The translations under genes and the position numbers were made by a program. A stretch of 64,000 nucleotides of DNA from Gammaproteobacteria bacterium (GTDB taxonomy: Bacteria > Pseudomonadota > Gammaproteobacteria > Burkholderiales > Burkholderiaceae_C), in NCBI GenBank assembly GCA_018828125.1, contig JAHJWB010000017.1:248001-312000 (forward strand). Reading direction: 5' to 3'. The notes under the pieces are model-generated. The model saw nothing but the letters and a program-made list of their open reading frames with translations, ran no database searches and had not been told where the DNA came from. Below are positions 39,123-48,672 of this stretch, one piece after another. How positions within the stretch are numbered: the first letter of the stretch is position 1; every line of letters starts with the position of its first letter.

Positions 39123-42100
39123 ATGAACCTCTCCCGATTTTTCATCGACCGCCCCATCTTTGCCGGGGTGCTGTCGGTGCTCATCTTCCTCGGGGGGCTC
39201 ATCGCATTGCGCGGTCTGCCCATCTCCGAATACCCCGAAGTCGCGCCGCCCTCCGTGGTGGTGCGCGCCCAGTACCCCGGCGCCAACCCCAAGGTGATCG
39301 CCGAGACTGTGGCCACGCCGCTGGAGGAGTCCATCAACGGCGTGGAAGGCATGCTCTACATGGGCAGCCAGGCCACCACCGACGGCGTGATGACGCTGAC
39401 GGTGACCTTTGCCCTGGGCACTGATCCCGACAAGGCCCAGCAGCTGGTGCAAAACCGCGTCTCGCAGGCCGAGCCGCGCCTGCCCGAGGAGGTGCGTCGC
39501 CTGGGCGTGACCACCGTCAAGAGCGCGCCGGACCTGACCATGGTGGTCCACCTGGTCTCGCCCAATAACCGCTACGACATCGACTACCTGCGCAACTACG
39601 CGGTGCTCAACGTGAAGGACCGCCTCGCCCGCATTGGCGGCGTGGGCCAGGTTCAGATCTTCGGCGGTGGCGATTACTCCATGCGTGTGTGGCTCGACCC
39701 GCAGAAGGTCGCGCAGCGCGGCTTGTCGGCCAGCGACGTGGTGGCCTCGATCCGGGGTCAGAACGTGCAGGCTGCTGCTGGCGTTGTGGGTGCATCGCCT
39801 GGGTTGCCCGGCGTGGACCTGCAACTGTCCATCAACGCACAAGGCCGCCTGCAGACCGAAGAAGAGTTCGGTGACATCATCGTCAAGACCGGTGCCGACG
39901 GTGCGGTGACACGCCTGCGCGACATCGCCCGCCTGGAGCTGGGCGCGGCCGATTACTCGCTGCGTTCGCTGCTCAACAACGACCCCGCAGTGGGCATGGG
40001 GGTGTTCCAGGCGCCCGGCTCCAACGCGCTCGACATCTCGGCCAATGTGCGTTCCACCATGGACGAGATCCAGAAGAACATGCCCGAAGGCGTGGAGTAC
40101 CGCATTGCGTACGATCCCACACAGTTCGTGCGTGCCTCCATCCAGTCGGTGATCCACACGCTGCTCGAAGCCATTGCCCTCGTCGTGCTGGTGGTGATCC
40201 TGTTCCTGCAGACCTGGCGCGCCTCCATCATCCCGCTGCTGGCAGTGCCGGTGTCGGTGGTGGGAACGTTTGCGGTGCTGCACCTGCTGGGCTTCTCGAT
40301 CAACGCCCTGAGCCTGTTTGGCCTGGTGCTGGCCATCGGCATCGTGGTGGATGACGCCATCGTGGTGGTGGAAAACGTGGAGCGCAACATCGAGGCAGGC
40401 CTGACCCCGCGCGAGGCCACCTACCGCGCCATGCGCGAGGTGAGCGGCCCCATCATCGCCATCGCACTGGTGCTGGTGGCGGTGTTCGTGCCGCTGGCCT
40501 TCATCAGCGGGCTCACGGGCCAGTTCTACCGCCAGTTCGCAGTCACCATCGCCATCTCGACGGTGATCTCGGCGATCAACTCGCTGACCCTGTCGCCCGC
40601 CCTCAGCGCGCTGCTACTCAAGGGCCACGACGAGCCCAAGGACGCGCTCACGCGCGGTATGGACAAGGTGTTTGGCGGCCTGTTCCGTGGCTTCAACCGC
40701 ATGTTCCACCGCGGCTCAGAGGCGTATAGCGGTGGCGTCAAGCGCGTCATCGGCCGCAAGGCACTGATGTTCGTGATCTACCTTGCCCTCGTGGGCGCCA
40801 CGGCGGGCCTGTTCAAGATCGTGCCCGGCGGCTTCGTGCCCGCGCAGGACAAGCAGTACCTCATCGGTTTTGCGCAGCTGCCTGATGGCGCCACCCTGGA
40901 CCGTACCGAGAACGTGATCCGCCGCATGGGCGAGATCATGAAGGAGAACCCCAACGTCGAAGACGCGATTGCCTTCCCCGGCCTGTCGATCAACGGGTTT
41001 ACCAACAGCTCCAACTCCGGCATCGTGTTCGCCACGCTCAAGCCTTTTGCCGAGCGCACCCGTGCCGACCAGAGCGGCGGCGCCGTGGCAGGGCAGTTGA
41101 ACCAGGCCTTCGGTAGCATCCAGGATGCGTTCATCGCCATGTTCCCGCCGCCTCCCGTGGCGGGCCTGGGCACCACGGGCGGCTTCAAGCTGCAGATCGA
41201 AGACCGTGCCTCGCTGGGCTACGAGGCCATGGACAACGCCGTGAAGGCCTTCATGGGTAAGGCCTACCAGACGCCCGAGTTGGCGGGCCTGTTCACCAGC
41301 TGGCAGGTCAACGTGCCGCAGCTCTATGCGAACATTGACCGCACCAAGGCGCGCCAGCTGGGTGTGCCGGTGACGGACATCTTCGACACGCTGCAGATCT
41401 ACCTGGGCAGCCTGTACGCCAACGACTTCAACCAGTTTGGCCGCACGTACAGCGTGCGCGTGCAGGCTGATGCGGCCTACCGGGCGCGGGCCGAAGATGT
41501 GGGCCTGCTCAAGGTGCGTTCCAGCACCGGCGAGATGGTGCCGCTGTCGGCCCTGATGAAGATGGAGCCCAGCTTCGGCCCCGAGCGTGCCATGCGCTAC
41601 AACGGCTACTTGGCAGCTGACGTGAACGGTGGCCCCGCGCCCGGCTATTCATCGGGCCAGGCCCAGGCGGCCATCGAGCGCATCGCCAAGGAGACGCTGC
41701 CCCAGGGCATCACGTTTGAATGGACCGAGCTGACCTACCAGGAAATCCTGGCGGGCAACTCCGCCGTGCTGGTGTTCCCGCTGGCTATCCTGCTGGTGTT
41801 TTTAGTGCTGGCCGCGCAGTACGAAAGCCTGACGCTGCCCATCGCCATCATCCTGATCGTGCCCATGGGCATCCTGGCGGCCATGACCGGTGTGTGGCTG
41901 AGCAACGGCGACAACAACGTGTTCACGCAGATCGGGCTCATTGTGCTGGTGGGGCTGTCGGCCAAGAACGCGATCCTGATCGTCGAGTTCGCCCGCGAGC
42001 TGGAGTTTGCCGGGCGCACGCCCGTGCAGGCCGCCATCGAAGCCAGCCGCCTGCGGTTGCGCCCCATCCTGATGACCTCGCTGGCCTTTGTGATGGGGGT

Positions 42101-42356
42101 GCTGCCCTTGGTGTTGTCCACCGGGGCGGGCGCAGAAATGCGCAGCGCCATGGGTGTGGCCGTTTTCTCCGGGATGATTGGTGTGACGGCCTTCGGCCTG
42201 TTCCTCACCCCCGTGTTTTACGTGCTTCTGCGCAAGCTGGCAGGCAACCGCCCGCTGGTGGAGCACGGCACGCATGTGGCGCCCATCTCGCACAGCGCAG
42301 GCACCGGCGGCACGGCCCACCCTGTGCTGGCCGCGCCGCGCAAGGAGCACGAATGA
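39123..42356 (+). CDS. RND multidrug efflux pump (HAE1 family)
   Basis: 1077 residues. Inner-membrane proton-driven pump. N-terminus MNLSRFFIDRPIFAGVLSVL is typical of the family. TM4 region has the proton-relay Asp pair in GIVVDDAIVVVENVE, and TM10 Lys in GLSAKNAILIVEFARE. Two large periplasmic loops carry the usual porter domains (YPGANPKVIAETVATPLEESIN, QLPDGATLDRTENVIRR). It works with the adaptor and the outer-membrane factor. Substrates cannot be read from sequence; the SoxR-type promoter suggests redox-active compounds. Confidence 0.95.
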   Translation: MNLSRFFIDRPIFAGVLSVLIFLGGLIALRGLPISEYPEVAPPSVVVRAQYPGANPKVIAETVATPLEESINGVEGMLYMGSQATTDGVMTLTVTFALGTDPDKAQQLVQNRVSQAEPRLPEEVRRLGVTTVKSAPDLTMVVHLVSPNNRYDIDYLRNYAVLNVKDRLARIGGVGQVQIFGGGDYSMRVWLDPQKVAQRGLSASDVVASIRGQNVQAAAGVVGASPGLPGVDLQLSINAQGRLQTEEEFGDIIVKTGADGAVTRLRDIARLELGAADYSLRSLLNNDPAVGMGVFQAPGSNALDISANVRSTMDEIQKNMPEGVEYRIAYDPTQFVRASIQSVIHTLLEAIALVVLVVILFLQTWRASIIPLLAVPVSVVGTFAVLHLLGFSINALSLFGLVLAIGIVVDDAIVVVENVERNIEAGLTPREATYRAMREVSGPIIAIALVLVAVFVPLAFISGLTGQFYRQFAVTIAISTVISAINSLTLSPALSALLLKGHDEPKDALTRGMDKVFGGLFRGFNRMFHRGSEAYSGGVKRVIGRKALMFVIYLALVGATAGLFKIVPGGFVPAQDKQYLIGFAQLPDGATLDRTENVIRRMGEIMKENPNVEDAIAFPGLSINGFTNSSNSGIVFATLKPFAERTRADQSGGAVAGQLNQAFGSIQDAFIAMFPPPPVAGLGTTGGFKLQIEDRASLGYEAMDNAVKAFMGKAYQTPELAGLFTSWQVNVPQLYANIDRTKARQLGVPVTDIFDTLQIYLGSLYANDFNQFGRTYSVRVQADAAYRARAEDVGLLKVRSSTGEMVPLSALMKMEPSFGPERAMRYNGYLAADVNGGPAPGYSSGQAQAAIERIAKETLPQGITFEWTELTYQEILAGNSAVLVFPLAILLVFLVLAAQYESLTLPIAIILIVPMGILAAMTGVWLSNGDNNVFTQIGLIVLVGLSAKNAILIVEFARELEFAGRTPVQAAIEASRLRLRPILMTSLAFVMGVLPLVLSTGAGAEMRSAMGVAVFSGMIGVTAFGLFLTPVFYVLLRKLAGNRPLVEHGTHVAPISHSAGTGGTAHPVLAAPRKEHE

Positions 42357-42466
42357 TGCCCCGGCCCACGCTGACAACCACCATCTTTGTGACCCTGGAC
42401 GCTCGCGCCCTGTCGCCGCTGTCGAATGCAGCGGGTGCATGGGGCGGAGCAGGAGACCAACCATGA
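42353..42466 (+). CDS. 37-residue bridging ORF between pump and outer-membrane factor (not in ORF track as such)
   Basis: ATG 42353 overlaps the pump stop (ATGA), and its own stop (TGA 42464-42466) overlaps the ATG of the next gene. It reads MMPRPTLTTTIFVTLDAR...GDQP. AAGGAG precedes the start at good spacing. No domain is seen. Its exact end-to-end fit suggests translational coupling of the outer-membrane factor gene, independent of any function of the peptide. The same frame is open upstream inside the pump gene, so part of the fit could be chance. Confidence 0.45.
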   Translation: MMPRPTLTTTIFVTLDARALSPLSNAAGAWGGAGDQP

Positions 42467-43953
42467 CCGATTTGCTGATGAAGAACTCCTCTGACGTGAG
42501 CCCGGCAGTGCGCAAGCGCAGCCTGCTGGCCCCTTTGGCTGCTGCGCTGGTGCTCGCTGGTTGCATGACGCAGCCGCTTGTCCCGGCGCCGCATGCGGGC
42601 GTGCCCGTGCCTACCAGCTTTACCGCAGGTGGCGATGCGCTGTCCGCTGCGCCCTGGACGGTTGCTGCCCCTGCCGAGGCGCAGCCGCGTGGTGAGTGGT
42701 GGCTGGGCTTTCAAGACCCTGTGCTGGCGGACCTGGTAGCGCGTGCGGGCAATGCCAACACCAGCATCCAGCAAGCCGCAGCGCGGCTGGCAGAAGCGCG
42801 CACCCTGCTGCGCTCTGCAGACGCCGCCCGCTCGGTGCAGGTGGGTGCGTCGGCGGGGGTGTCTCGCCAGGGCGGAGCCACCACCACCGGTAGCAGCACG
42901 CCTGCCACGCTGGGCACAGCAGGTCTGAATGCCTCGTACGAACTGGACCTGTTTGGCCGCCTCTCGCAGACCAGCGACGCCGCAAAGCTCGACGCGGATG
43001 CGCGCGAGGCCCTGCTGCAAAGCACGCGCCTGATGGTGCAGGCGGACGTAGCACAAACCTATCTGCAGCTGCGCGCAGTGCAGGCCGAGCAGTTGCTGGT
43101 GCAGGAAAGCCTGGCCGCCTACGAAGGCACGCTGCGCCTCACGCAGCGCCGTCTGCAGGCTGGCGACGTGGCTGAGCTGGACGTGGCTCGCGTACAGACC
43201 GAAGTCGCAGCCACCGAATCTGACGCTCTCGCCCTGCAACGCCAGCAAGCTTTGCTGACCAACGCCCTCGCCGTGCTGGCGGGTGAGGTGGCCAGCGGTT
43301 TTGTAGTGCCTGCTGCCACAAGCGATGCGGCATTGCCCGTGATACCGCCGGGCGTCCCGGGTACCGTGCTGGCCCGCCGCCCCGACGTGTCGGCGGCCCA
43401 GACAGCCGTGCTGGCCGCGCAGGCCCGCGTGGGCGTGGCGCAGAAGGCGTGGTTCCCAGCGGTCACGCTCACAGGCAACGCGGGGCATGCATCCCCTGAG
43501 CTGGGGGATCTGTTCAAGTGGTCGGCCCGCGCCTGGGGTGTGAGTGCGCTGCTGTCGCTGCCGATCTTTGACGGCGGCCAGCGCGATGCGCAAATCGACG
43601 GCGCCAAGGCCCGTTTGGACGCCGCGCTGGCGGACCACCGGGGACAGGTGCTCAACGCGTTTCGTGACGTGGAGGACCAGTTGACCTCCCTGCGTCTGTT
43701 GTCCGGCCAGGCCGAAGCACAAGGACGTGCGGTGACCGCCGCCCGGCGGGCAACACAGTTGTCGGATGTGCGGTATCGCAATGGCTTGGTCAGCCAGCTC
43801 GAACTGCTGGACGCGCGGCGCAGCGAATTGCGCAACCGCAGACAGGAGTTGCAGGTGCGGACGGCGCAGTACGTGGCGACGGTGGGGCTGATTAGGGCGC
43901 TCGGCGGCGGCTGGGGGGATCAGGCTGTGAACCTTGCTGAAGTAGCGCGGTAG
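42463..43953 (+). CDS. Efflux outer-membrane lipoprotein (OprM/NodT family)
   Basis: 496 residues. Lipoprotein signal with lipobox VLAGC (about residue 33), then the TolC-fold repeat pair: WWLGFQDPVLADLVARA...LAEARTLLRSADAARSVQVG and GTVLARRPDVSAAQTAVLAA...KAWFPAVTLTG. Forms the trimeric outer-membrane exit duct for the upstream adaptor and pump. Start ATG 42463 follows GGAGACC. Last gene of the operon. Confidence 0.94.
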   Translation: MTDLLMKNSSDVSPAVRKRSLLAPLAAALVLAGCMTQPLVPAPHAGVPVPTSFTAGGDALSAAPWTVAAPAEAQPRGEWWLGFQDPVLADLVARAGNANTSIQQAAARLAEARTLLRSADAARSVQVGASAGVSRQGGATTTGSSTPATLGTAGLNASYELDLFGRLSQTSDAAKLDADAREALLQSTRLMVQADVAQTYLQLRAVQAEQLLVQESLAAYEGTLRLTQRRLQAGDVAELDVARVQTEVAATESDALALQRQQALLTNALAVLAGEVASGFVVPAATSDAALPVIPPGVPGTVLARRPDVSAAQTAVLAAQARVGVAQKAWFPAVTLTGNAGHASPELGDLFKWSARAWGVSALLSLPIFDGGQRDAQIDGAKARLDAALADHRGQVLNAFRDVEDQLTSLRLLSGQAEAQGRAVTAARRATQLSDVRYRNGLVSQLELLDARRSELRNRRQELQVRTAQYVATVGLIRALGGGWGDQAVNLAEVAR

Positions 43954-44077
43954 GGGCGACTAAGCTGAGGGGTTCTCTGGCCGAACAGTAGGAGCGAGCT
44001 CCATGGATCTGCAAAGCTGGAGTAGGCAGCGCTTGATCCTTTGGCGTCAAAGGTCAGAAAAGCAAAAAAACCGCCCC

Positions 44078-45250
44078 TCACCCCTTCAGCCATCCGCGCA
44101 ACCGCTGTACCCCTTCTTCCAGTCGCCCCACATCCTGGCTGGCAAAACACCACCGCAGCCAGCCCCCGGCTTCGTCTGCGAACGCGCTGCCTGGCGCTAA
44201 CCCCAACCCCGCCTCGCGCACCAGTCGCTTGGCCAATGGCAAACATTCGTCATGGCCATCGATGTGGAAAAACGCATACATGCCCCCGAGCGGCGTGGCC
44301 ACCGACACCCCGGGCACATCCGCCAGGAGCGGCACCAGTGTGTCGCGGCAGGTGCGCAAGTGCGCCACCAAAGCAGGCGTGACTTCGTCCGTGCGCTGCA
44401 GCGCCACCGTGGCGCCGCGCTGCACGAACACGGGCGCGCAGGAGGTGTTGAACTCGATCAGTTTGCCGACCGCAGGCGTCATCGAAGGCGGCAACACCAG
44501 CCAGCCCAGACGCCAGCCGGTCATCAGAAAACTCTTGGAAAAACTGTGTGTGACCACCAGCCGGTCCTCGGGCTCGGCGACGTCCAGAAAACTCGGCGCT
44601 GCGCCGTTGGTGGTGTCGCCTGCGTAATACAGGCGCTCGTACACCTCGTCCGCCAAGATCCAGGTGCCGCTGCGGCGGCAGTGCGCCAGGATGGTGGCTT
44701 GCTCATCACGCGTCAGCGTCCAGCCCGTGGGGTTGTTGGGCGCGTTGACGATCAGGAGGCGCGTGGTGGGCGTGATGGCGGTCAGCAGCGCATCCATGTC
44801 CAGACGCCACGCGCCGGTGGCGTTCGCCTCCAGCGGCACGGTGCGCACCTGCGCGCCTAGAAGGCGCGGCTGCGCCACCAGATTGGGCCACACGGGTGTG
44901 ACCACCACCACCTCGTCTCCCGCGTCCACCAGCGCCTGCACGGCCACCATCAGGCCGTTCACACCACCGGACGTGACTGCGATGCGGTCAAACCATTCAT
45001 CGGTGTGCTGCTGCGGGTGCAGTCCGTGCATGTAGCCTGCAATGGCGTGGCGCAGCTCGGGCAGTCCCAGGTTGTGGGCGTAAAAGGTCTCCCCTTTCTG
45101 CAGCGACGCAATGGCCGCCTCGCGGATGAAATCGGGCGTGACCTCGTCACTCTCGCCAAACCAGAACCTGAGCACATCGCTGCGCCCCATGCCCTCGTTG
45201 GCCACTTCGCGAATGCGCGACTCTTCGAGGTCTTGAACTACTTTTCGCAT
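44078..45250 (-). CDS. Class I/II PLP-dependent aminotransferase
   Basis: 390 residues. Fold-type I aminotransferase with the cofactor-contact ADEVYERLYY, the PLP Lys in HSFSKSFLMTGWRLGW and NNPTGW. N-terminus MRKVVQDLEESRIREVAN is unlike aspartate aminotransferases proper, so the amino donor is uncertain. Start ATG 45250 follows AAGGAG. Divergent from an aldehyde dehydrogenase gene across 250 bp; the two could belong to one amino-acid degradation route, which is inferred only from adjacency. Confidence 0.9.
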   Translation of the reverse strand: MRKVVQDLEESRIREVANEGMGRSDVLRFWFGESDEVTPDFIREAAIASLQKGETFYAHNLGLPELRHAIAGYMHGLHPQQHTDEWFDRIAVTSGGVNGLMVAVQALVDAGDEVVVVTPVWPNLVAQPRLLGAQVRTVPLEANATGAWRLDMDALLTAITPTTRLLIVNAPNNPTGWTLTRDEQATILAHCRRSGTWILADEVYERLYYAGDTTNGAAPSFLDVAEPEDRLVVTHSFSKSFLMTGWRLGWLVLPPSMTPAVGKLIEFNTSCAPVFVQRGATVALQRTDEVTPALVAHLRTCRDTLVPLLADVPGVSVATPLGGMYAFFHIDGHDECLPLAKRLVREAGLGLAPGSAFADEAGGWLRWCFASQDVGRLEEGVQRLRGWLKG

Positions 45251-45500
45251 GCAATCTCCTTGGGGCAACCACAACAACCCCATCATCGCAGCGATTGTCC
45301 ATATTGCTTATGCTGCACGACGCACCAAAGGCGGCGGAGCAGGCCAGGCGAGCAGACGCCGTGGAGCAAGCAGCGCCTGACCACCGGGTTCTTTCCCCGG
45401 TGAGGGAAAGGCACCGCAGGCAACTCCGGAGGCTTCGTCCTTGCAGGCGTATAGTCGTTTTTTTGATTTTTTCACCACATTGGCTGACCAACCAACGCAC

Positions 45501-46937
45501 ATGACTTATCCCAACACCCAGCTCTTCATCGCAGGCCAGTGGCAAGACGCCGCGGACGGCAAATCCATCGCCGTGTTCAACCCGTCCACGGGCAAAGAAA
45601 TCGGCCGCGTGGCCCATGCCAGCAAGCCCGACCTGGACCTGGCCCTTGCTGCCGCCCAAAAGGGCTTTGAAGCCTGGCGCGACATGCCCGCTGCCGAGCG
45701 CGCCAAGACCATGCGCCGTGCCGCTGTCCTGATGCGCGAACGCGCTGAATCCATCGCCGCCATCATGGTGCAAGAGCAGGGCAAGCCCCTGGCCGAGGCC
45801 AAGGTCGAGACCATGGCGTCCGCCGACATCATTGAGTGGTTTGCGGATGAATCGCTGCGTGTGTATGGCCGCATCGTGCCCTCGCGCAACCTCAAGGCGA
45901 CGCAGATGGTGCTGAAGGACCCCGTGGGCCCCGTGGCGGCGTTCACGCCGTGGAACTTCCCTATCAACCAGGTGGTGCGCAAGCTGGCCGCCGCGTTGGC
46001 TGCAGGCTGTTCCATCCTGGTCAAGGCGCCAGAAGAAACCCCTGCCAGCCCCGCCGAGTTGATCCGCGCGTTTGCCGATGCGGGTGTTCCCGCCGGCACC
46101 GTGGGCCTGGTGTATGGCGACCCGGCAGAAATCTCCAACTACCTCATTCCGCACCCCGTGATCCGCAAGGTCACGTTCACGGGTTCCACGCCGGTGGGCA
46201 AGCAGCTGGCCGCGCTGGCTGGCAAACACATGAAGCGCGTGACGATGGAGCTGGGCGGCCATGCGCCGGTGATCGTGGCCGAAGATGCCGACCTGGAGCT
46301 GGCCATCAAGATCGGCAGCGGCGCCAAGTTTCGCAACGCGGGGCAGGTGTGTATCTCGCCCACCCGCTACCTGGTACACGAAAGCATCCGGGCCGAATTC
46401 GTCGCTGCGTTTGCCAAATACGCCCAGGGCCTGAAGGTGGGTGATGGCCTGACTGCCGGCACGCAGATGGGACCCCTGGCCAACCCCCGCCGCATTACCG
46501 CCATGGCCGACCTGATGGCCGATGCGGTGCAGCAGGGCGCCAGTCTGGTGACGGGCGGCGAGCGCATCGGCACGGAAGGTAATTACTTTCAGCCCACCGT
46601 GCTGGACAACGTGCCTCTTTCGGCGCGCATCGTCAACGAAGAACCTTTCGGCCCCGTGGCGGCCATTCGGGGTTTCGAGAAGATCGAGGACGCGATTGCC
46701 GAAGCCAACCGTCTGCCGTTTGGCCTGGCGGGTTATGCCTTCACCTCGTCGCTGAAAAACGCACACCTGCTGGCCCAGCGGCTGGAAGTGGGCATGCTGT
46801 GGATCAACCAGGCGGCTGCGCCTGCGGCCGAGCTGCCGTTTGGTGGCCTGAAGGATTCGGGCTATGGCTCGGAAGGCGGCCCGGAAGCCATCGAGGCGCA
46901 CATGAACACACGCCTGGTGTCGATCATGAATGTGTGA
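45501..46937 (+). CDS. NAD(P)-dependent aldehyde dehydrogenase (succinate-semialdehyde type)
   Basis: 478 residues. ALDH superfamily with [21 protein letters not shown], the general base Glu in [12 protein letters not shown], nucleophile Cys in [12 protein letters not shown] and [13 protein letters not shown]. The [15 protein letters not shown] end matches the succinate-semialdehyde dehydrogenase/GabD-like group. Start at MTYPNTQLF (ATG 45501), because the upstream 20 residues of the listed ORF are not family-like. Confidence 0.93.
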   Translation: MTYPNTQLFIAGQWQDAADGKSIAVFNPSTGKEIGRVAHASKPDLDLALAAAQKGFEAWRDMPAAERAKTMRRAAVLMRERAESIAAIMVQEQGKPLAEAKVETMASADIIEWFADESLRVYGRIVPSRNLKATQMVLKDPVGPVAAFTPWNFPINQVVRKLAAALAAGCSILVKAPEETPASPAELIRAFADAGVPAGTVGLVYGDPAEISNYLIPHPVIRKVTFTGSTPVGKQLAALAGKHMKRVTMELGGHAPVIVAEDADLELAIKIGSGAKFRNAGQVCISPTRYLVHESIRAEFVAAFAKYAQGLKVGDGLTAGTQMGPLANPRRITAMADLMADAVQQGASLVTGGERIGTEGNYFQPTVLDNVPLSARIVNEEPFGPVAAIRGFEKIEDAIAEANRLPFGLAGYAFTSSLKNAHLLAQRLEVGMLWINQAAAPAAELPFGGLKDSGYGSEGGPEAIEAHMNTRLVSIMNV

Positions 46938-47069
46938 GGAAAAAAGCAGGGGTAGCTGATCGGCCTGTGGATGTCGGCCCTGTTCTTGTTGCGCGCAAGG
47001 GCAGAGCCGGCGCCGGGCATTTGGTGGTTGGGCCCTTGTTTCCTTCGTTTCGCAGGGAAAGCCACCGTG

Positions 47070-47465
47070 ATGGATCCGGTTGAATCCGAAAGCCGCGCCC
47101 GCGCTTTTTTCGACGATTTTGTGGACGCATTTCGCTCGTTCAACGGCGCCGCGATCGCGGAGCGTTACCTCTCTCCCTACCTTGCCTTTCACGCGCCGGG
47201 GGCCGCACAAGTGTTCTTGTCGGCCGCGGAGACTGGGGCGTATTTTCAGGGCGTCGTCGACGAGTACCACGCTCAGGGGGCTCGCTCTTGTCGCTATGCC
47301 GGCTTGTCAGTCACGCCAATGGGCGGTGACTGCATACTCGCCGCCGTGACCTGGGAGTTGGTGGCAGATGACCAGTCCGTGGTCAGCGCGTGGCGGGAGT
47401 CCTACAACCTGTGCTGGGTTGACCGCCGGTTCATGGTGTATGTATCCACCGACCATGCGCCCTGA
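47070..47465 (+). CDS. NTF2-like (SnoaL-type) small protein
   Basis: 131 residues with the cone-shaped NTF2-like pattern: helix ARAFFDDFVDAFRSFNGAAIAERYLSPY, then FHAPGAAQVFLSAAETGAYFQGVVDEY and strands ending CWVDRRFMVYVSTDH. Ligand or reaction unknown. Start at MDPVESES (ATG 47070); the upstream part of the listed ORF looks non-coding. Confidence 0.72.
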   Translation: MDPVESESRARAFFDDFVDAFRSFNGAAIAERYLSPYLAFHAPGAAQVFLSAAETGAYFQGVVDEYHAQGARSCRYAGLSVTPMGGDCILAAVTWELVADDQSVVSAWRESYNLCWVDRRFMVYVSTDHAP

Positions 47466-47569
47466 ACCGCCGCATGGGTTTGTTTGCGCCCCGAAACGCC
47501 CATCGGACAAGGTGCCTGTGAAAACGTTGGGCTAGATTCTCGTTCTTCGTCTCAACCGTAGATATCAAC

Positions 47570-48013
47570 ATGAAGTGTTTTGCGCGTGCCTGCGTACTTG
47601 GTCTTTCCTGTGTTGGCTTGTTGAGCCACGCAGCTGCGCCTGACCCATTGCTGGCCGGATGCTGGCGGGCAGTCAAGATTGTTCTGTATGTGGAGGACGG
47701 GTCAAAAGCGGAGGACACCTCGGGGCGCTGCGTGCTGGAGTTCAAGGACGATCAGTTCGTCTCGACCTGCAAAACGAGCAGTGGGGTTGCCACAACCTCC
47801 TATCAGTACCAGGTTGTTCGCCCCAATTTCTACACGGTCAAAATGACCGGCAGCACGTTTCGGACGGAACTGATCGGCTCCACGCGCGAGTACGAATACC
47901 GCATTGAAGGGGATCGACTCTTCACCTCGACCGCTCCGCAGCCCAAGGTGCGTGTGCCCGCCACGGCAGCTCCACGGGTAGAAACAGAGGCCACGAAGAC
48001 GCCGTGTCCATAA
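47570..48013 (+). CDS. Secreted protein of unknown function
   Basis: 147 residues. A Sec signal (CFARACVLGLSCVGLLSHAAA) with likely cleavage near residue 23, then a beta-rich body with four Cys residues that could pair (GCWRAVK, RCVLEFKDD, STCKTSS, TPCP). Strand-like CVLEFKDDQFVSTC and YEYRIEGDRLF suggest a lipocalin-like or beta-sandwich fold. No enzyme motif seen. Convergent with the monooxygenase gene. Confidence 0.7.
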   Translation: MKCFARACVLGLSCVGLLSHAAAPDPLLAGCWRAVKIVLYVEDGSKAEDTSGRCVLEFKDDQFVSTCKTSSGVATTSYQYQVVRPNFYTVKMTGSTFRTELIGSTREYEYRIEGDRLFTSTAPQPKVRVPATAAPRVETEATKTPCP

Positions 48014-48077
48014 GGGTGATGGGAAATCAGGGGGCGATGCACGCCGCCCTGGCACGCTTTGCCCGTGCCAATGCCAT

Positions 48078-48416
48078 CTACACCGCCCCATAAAGCCCTA
48101 GATCCCCTTGTACCCCTAACTTCTCCGTGAACGCTTTTGGGTCGAAGCCTTCGTCTGCAAACTTCTTTTGCATCACCGCAGTGGCATGGGCCACCGATGC
48201 CGGGTCTTTCCATTCGACCCAAGTCAGGACGTTGAAGCGGCCGGGCCCCGCCACCTGCTTCAACACGCAGGCGTTTTCACAGCCGGGCAAGGATCGCAGC
48301 GTGTGCTGCAAATGCTTCATCTGCGCTACGAACGCATCCAGTGCGTCGGCAGGCACGGCGAACTTGTCGACTCGGAAACGGGCTGCCTGGTTATCGTCGT
48401 TGCTGACTTGGGTCAT
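48078..48416 (-). CDS. Antibiotic-biosynthesis-monooxygenase-like (ABM) protein
   Basis: 112 residues. Dimeric ferredoxin-like ABM fold: RVDKFAVPADALDAFVAQMKHLQHTLRSLPGCENACVL, VLTWVEWKDPASVAHATAVMQKKF. Family members range from quinone-forming monooxygenases to catalytically unknown proteins. Start MTQVSNDD (ATG 48416) is chosen; the listed extension has a Cys-rich tail-like start. Confidence 0.82.
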   Translation of the reverse strand: MTQVSNDDNQAARFRVDKFAVPADALDAFVAQMKHLQHTLRSLPGCENACVLKQVAGPGRFNVLTWVEWKDPASVAHATAVMQKKFADEGFDPKAFTEKLGVQGDLGLYGAV

Positions 48417-48550
48417 CTGAAACGCTCCCTCTTCGCAAAAATGGCCACCGAACATTCGGCGAAAGCGGATCGTAGAAGCTCAGGTTAAGTTGAGGTCAAG
48501 CGGGTTTCCGATCCCACGGCACATGCCGTGCGATCTGTACAACCGGCCAG

Positions 48551-48583
48551 AAAAAAACCTCTGCGCAGATTTGCGCAGAGGTT
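48551..48583 (-). terminator. Rho-independent terminator of the siderophore-uptake locus
   Basis: AACCTCTGCGCA-GATT-TGCGCAGAGGTT is a perfect 12 bp stem-loop with seven A's on its plus-strand left side, so on the minus strand it ends in a T-run. It follows the minus-strand receptor gene and a family 1 repeat. Confidence 0.92.
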
Positions 48584-48600
48584 GATCGAAAAACTCATAT

Positions 48601-48655
48601 TTTGATAGCTGCTAGCGCTTATCCAATAAGCGCTAGAGCCTGTTTTGGCTTGAAA
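48601..48655. repeat. Family 1 palindromic repeat, intergenic
   Basis: Nearly ideal copy: TTTGATAGCTG, core CTAGCGCTTATCCAATAAGCGCTAG (48612-48636), GAGCCTGTTTTGGCTTGAAAA. It lies between the receptor stop and the terminator, so it is in the mRNA 3' end. Confidence 0.92.
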
Positions 48656-48672
48656 ACCTTCAAGCCCGGCGC

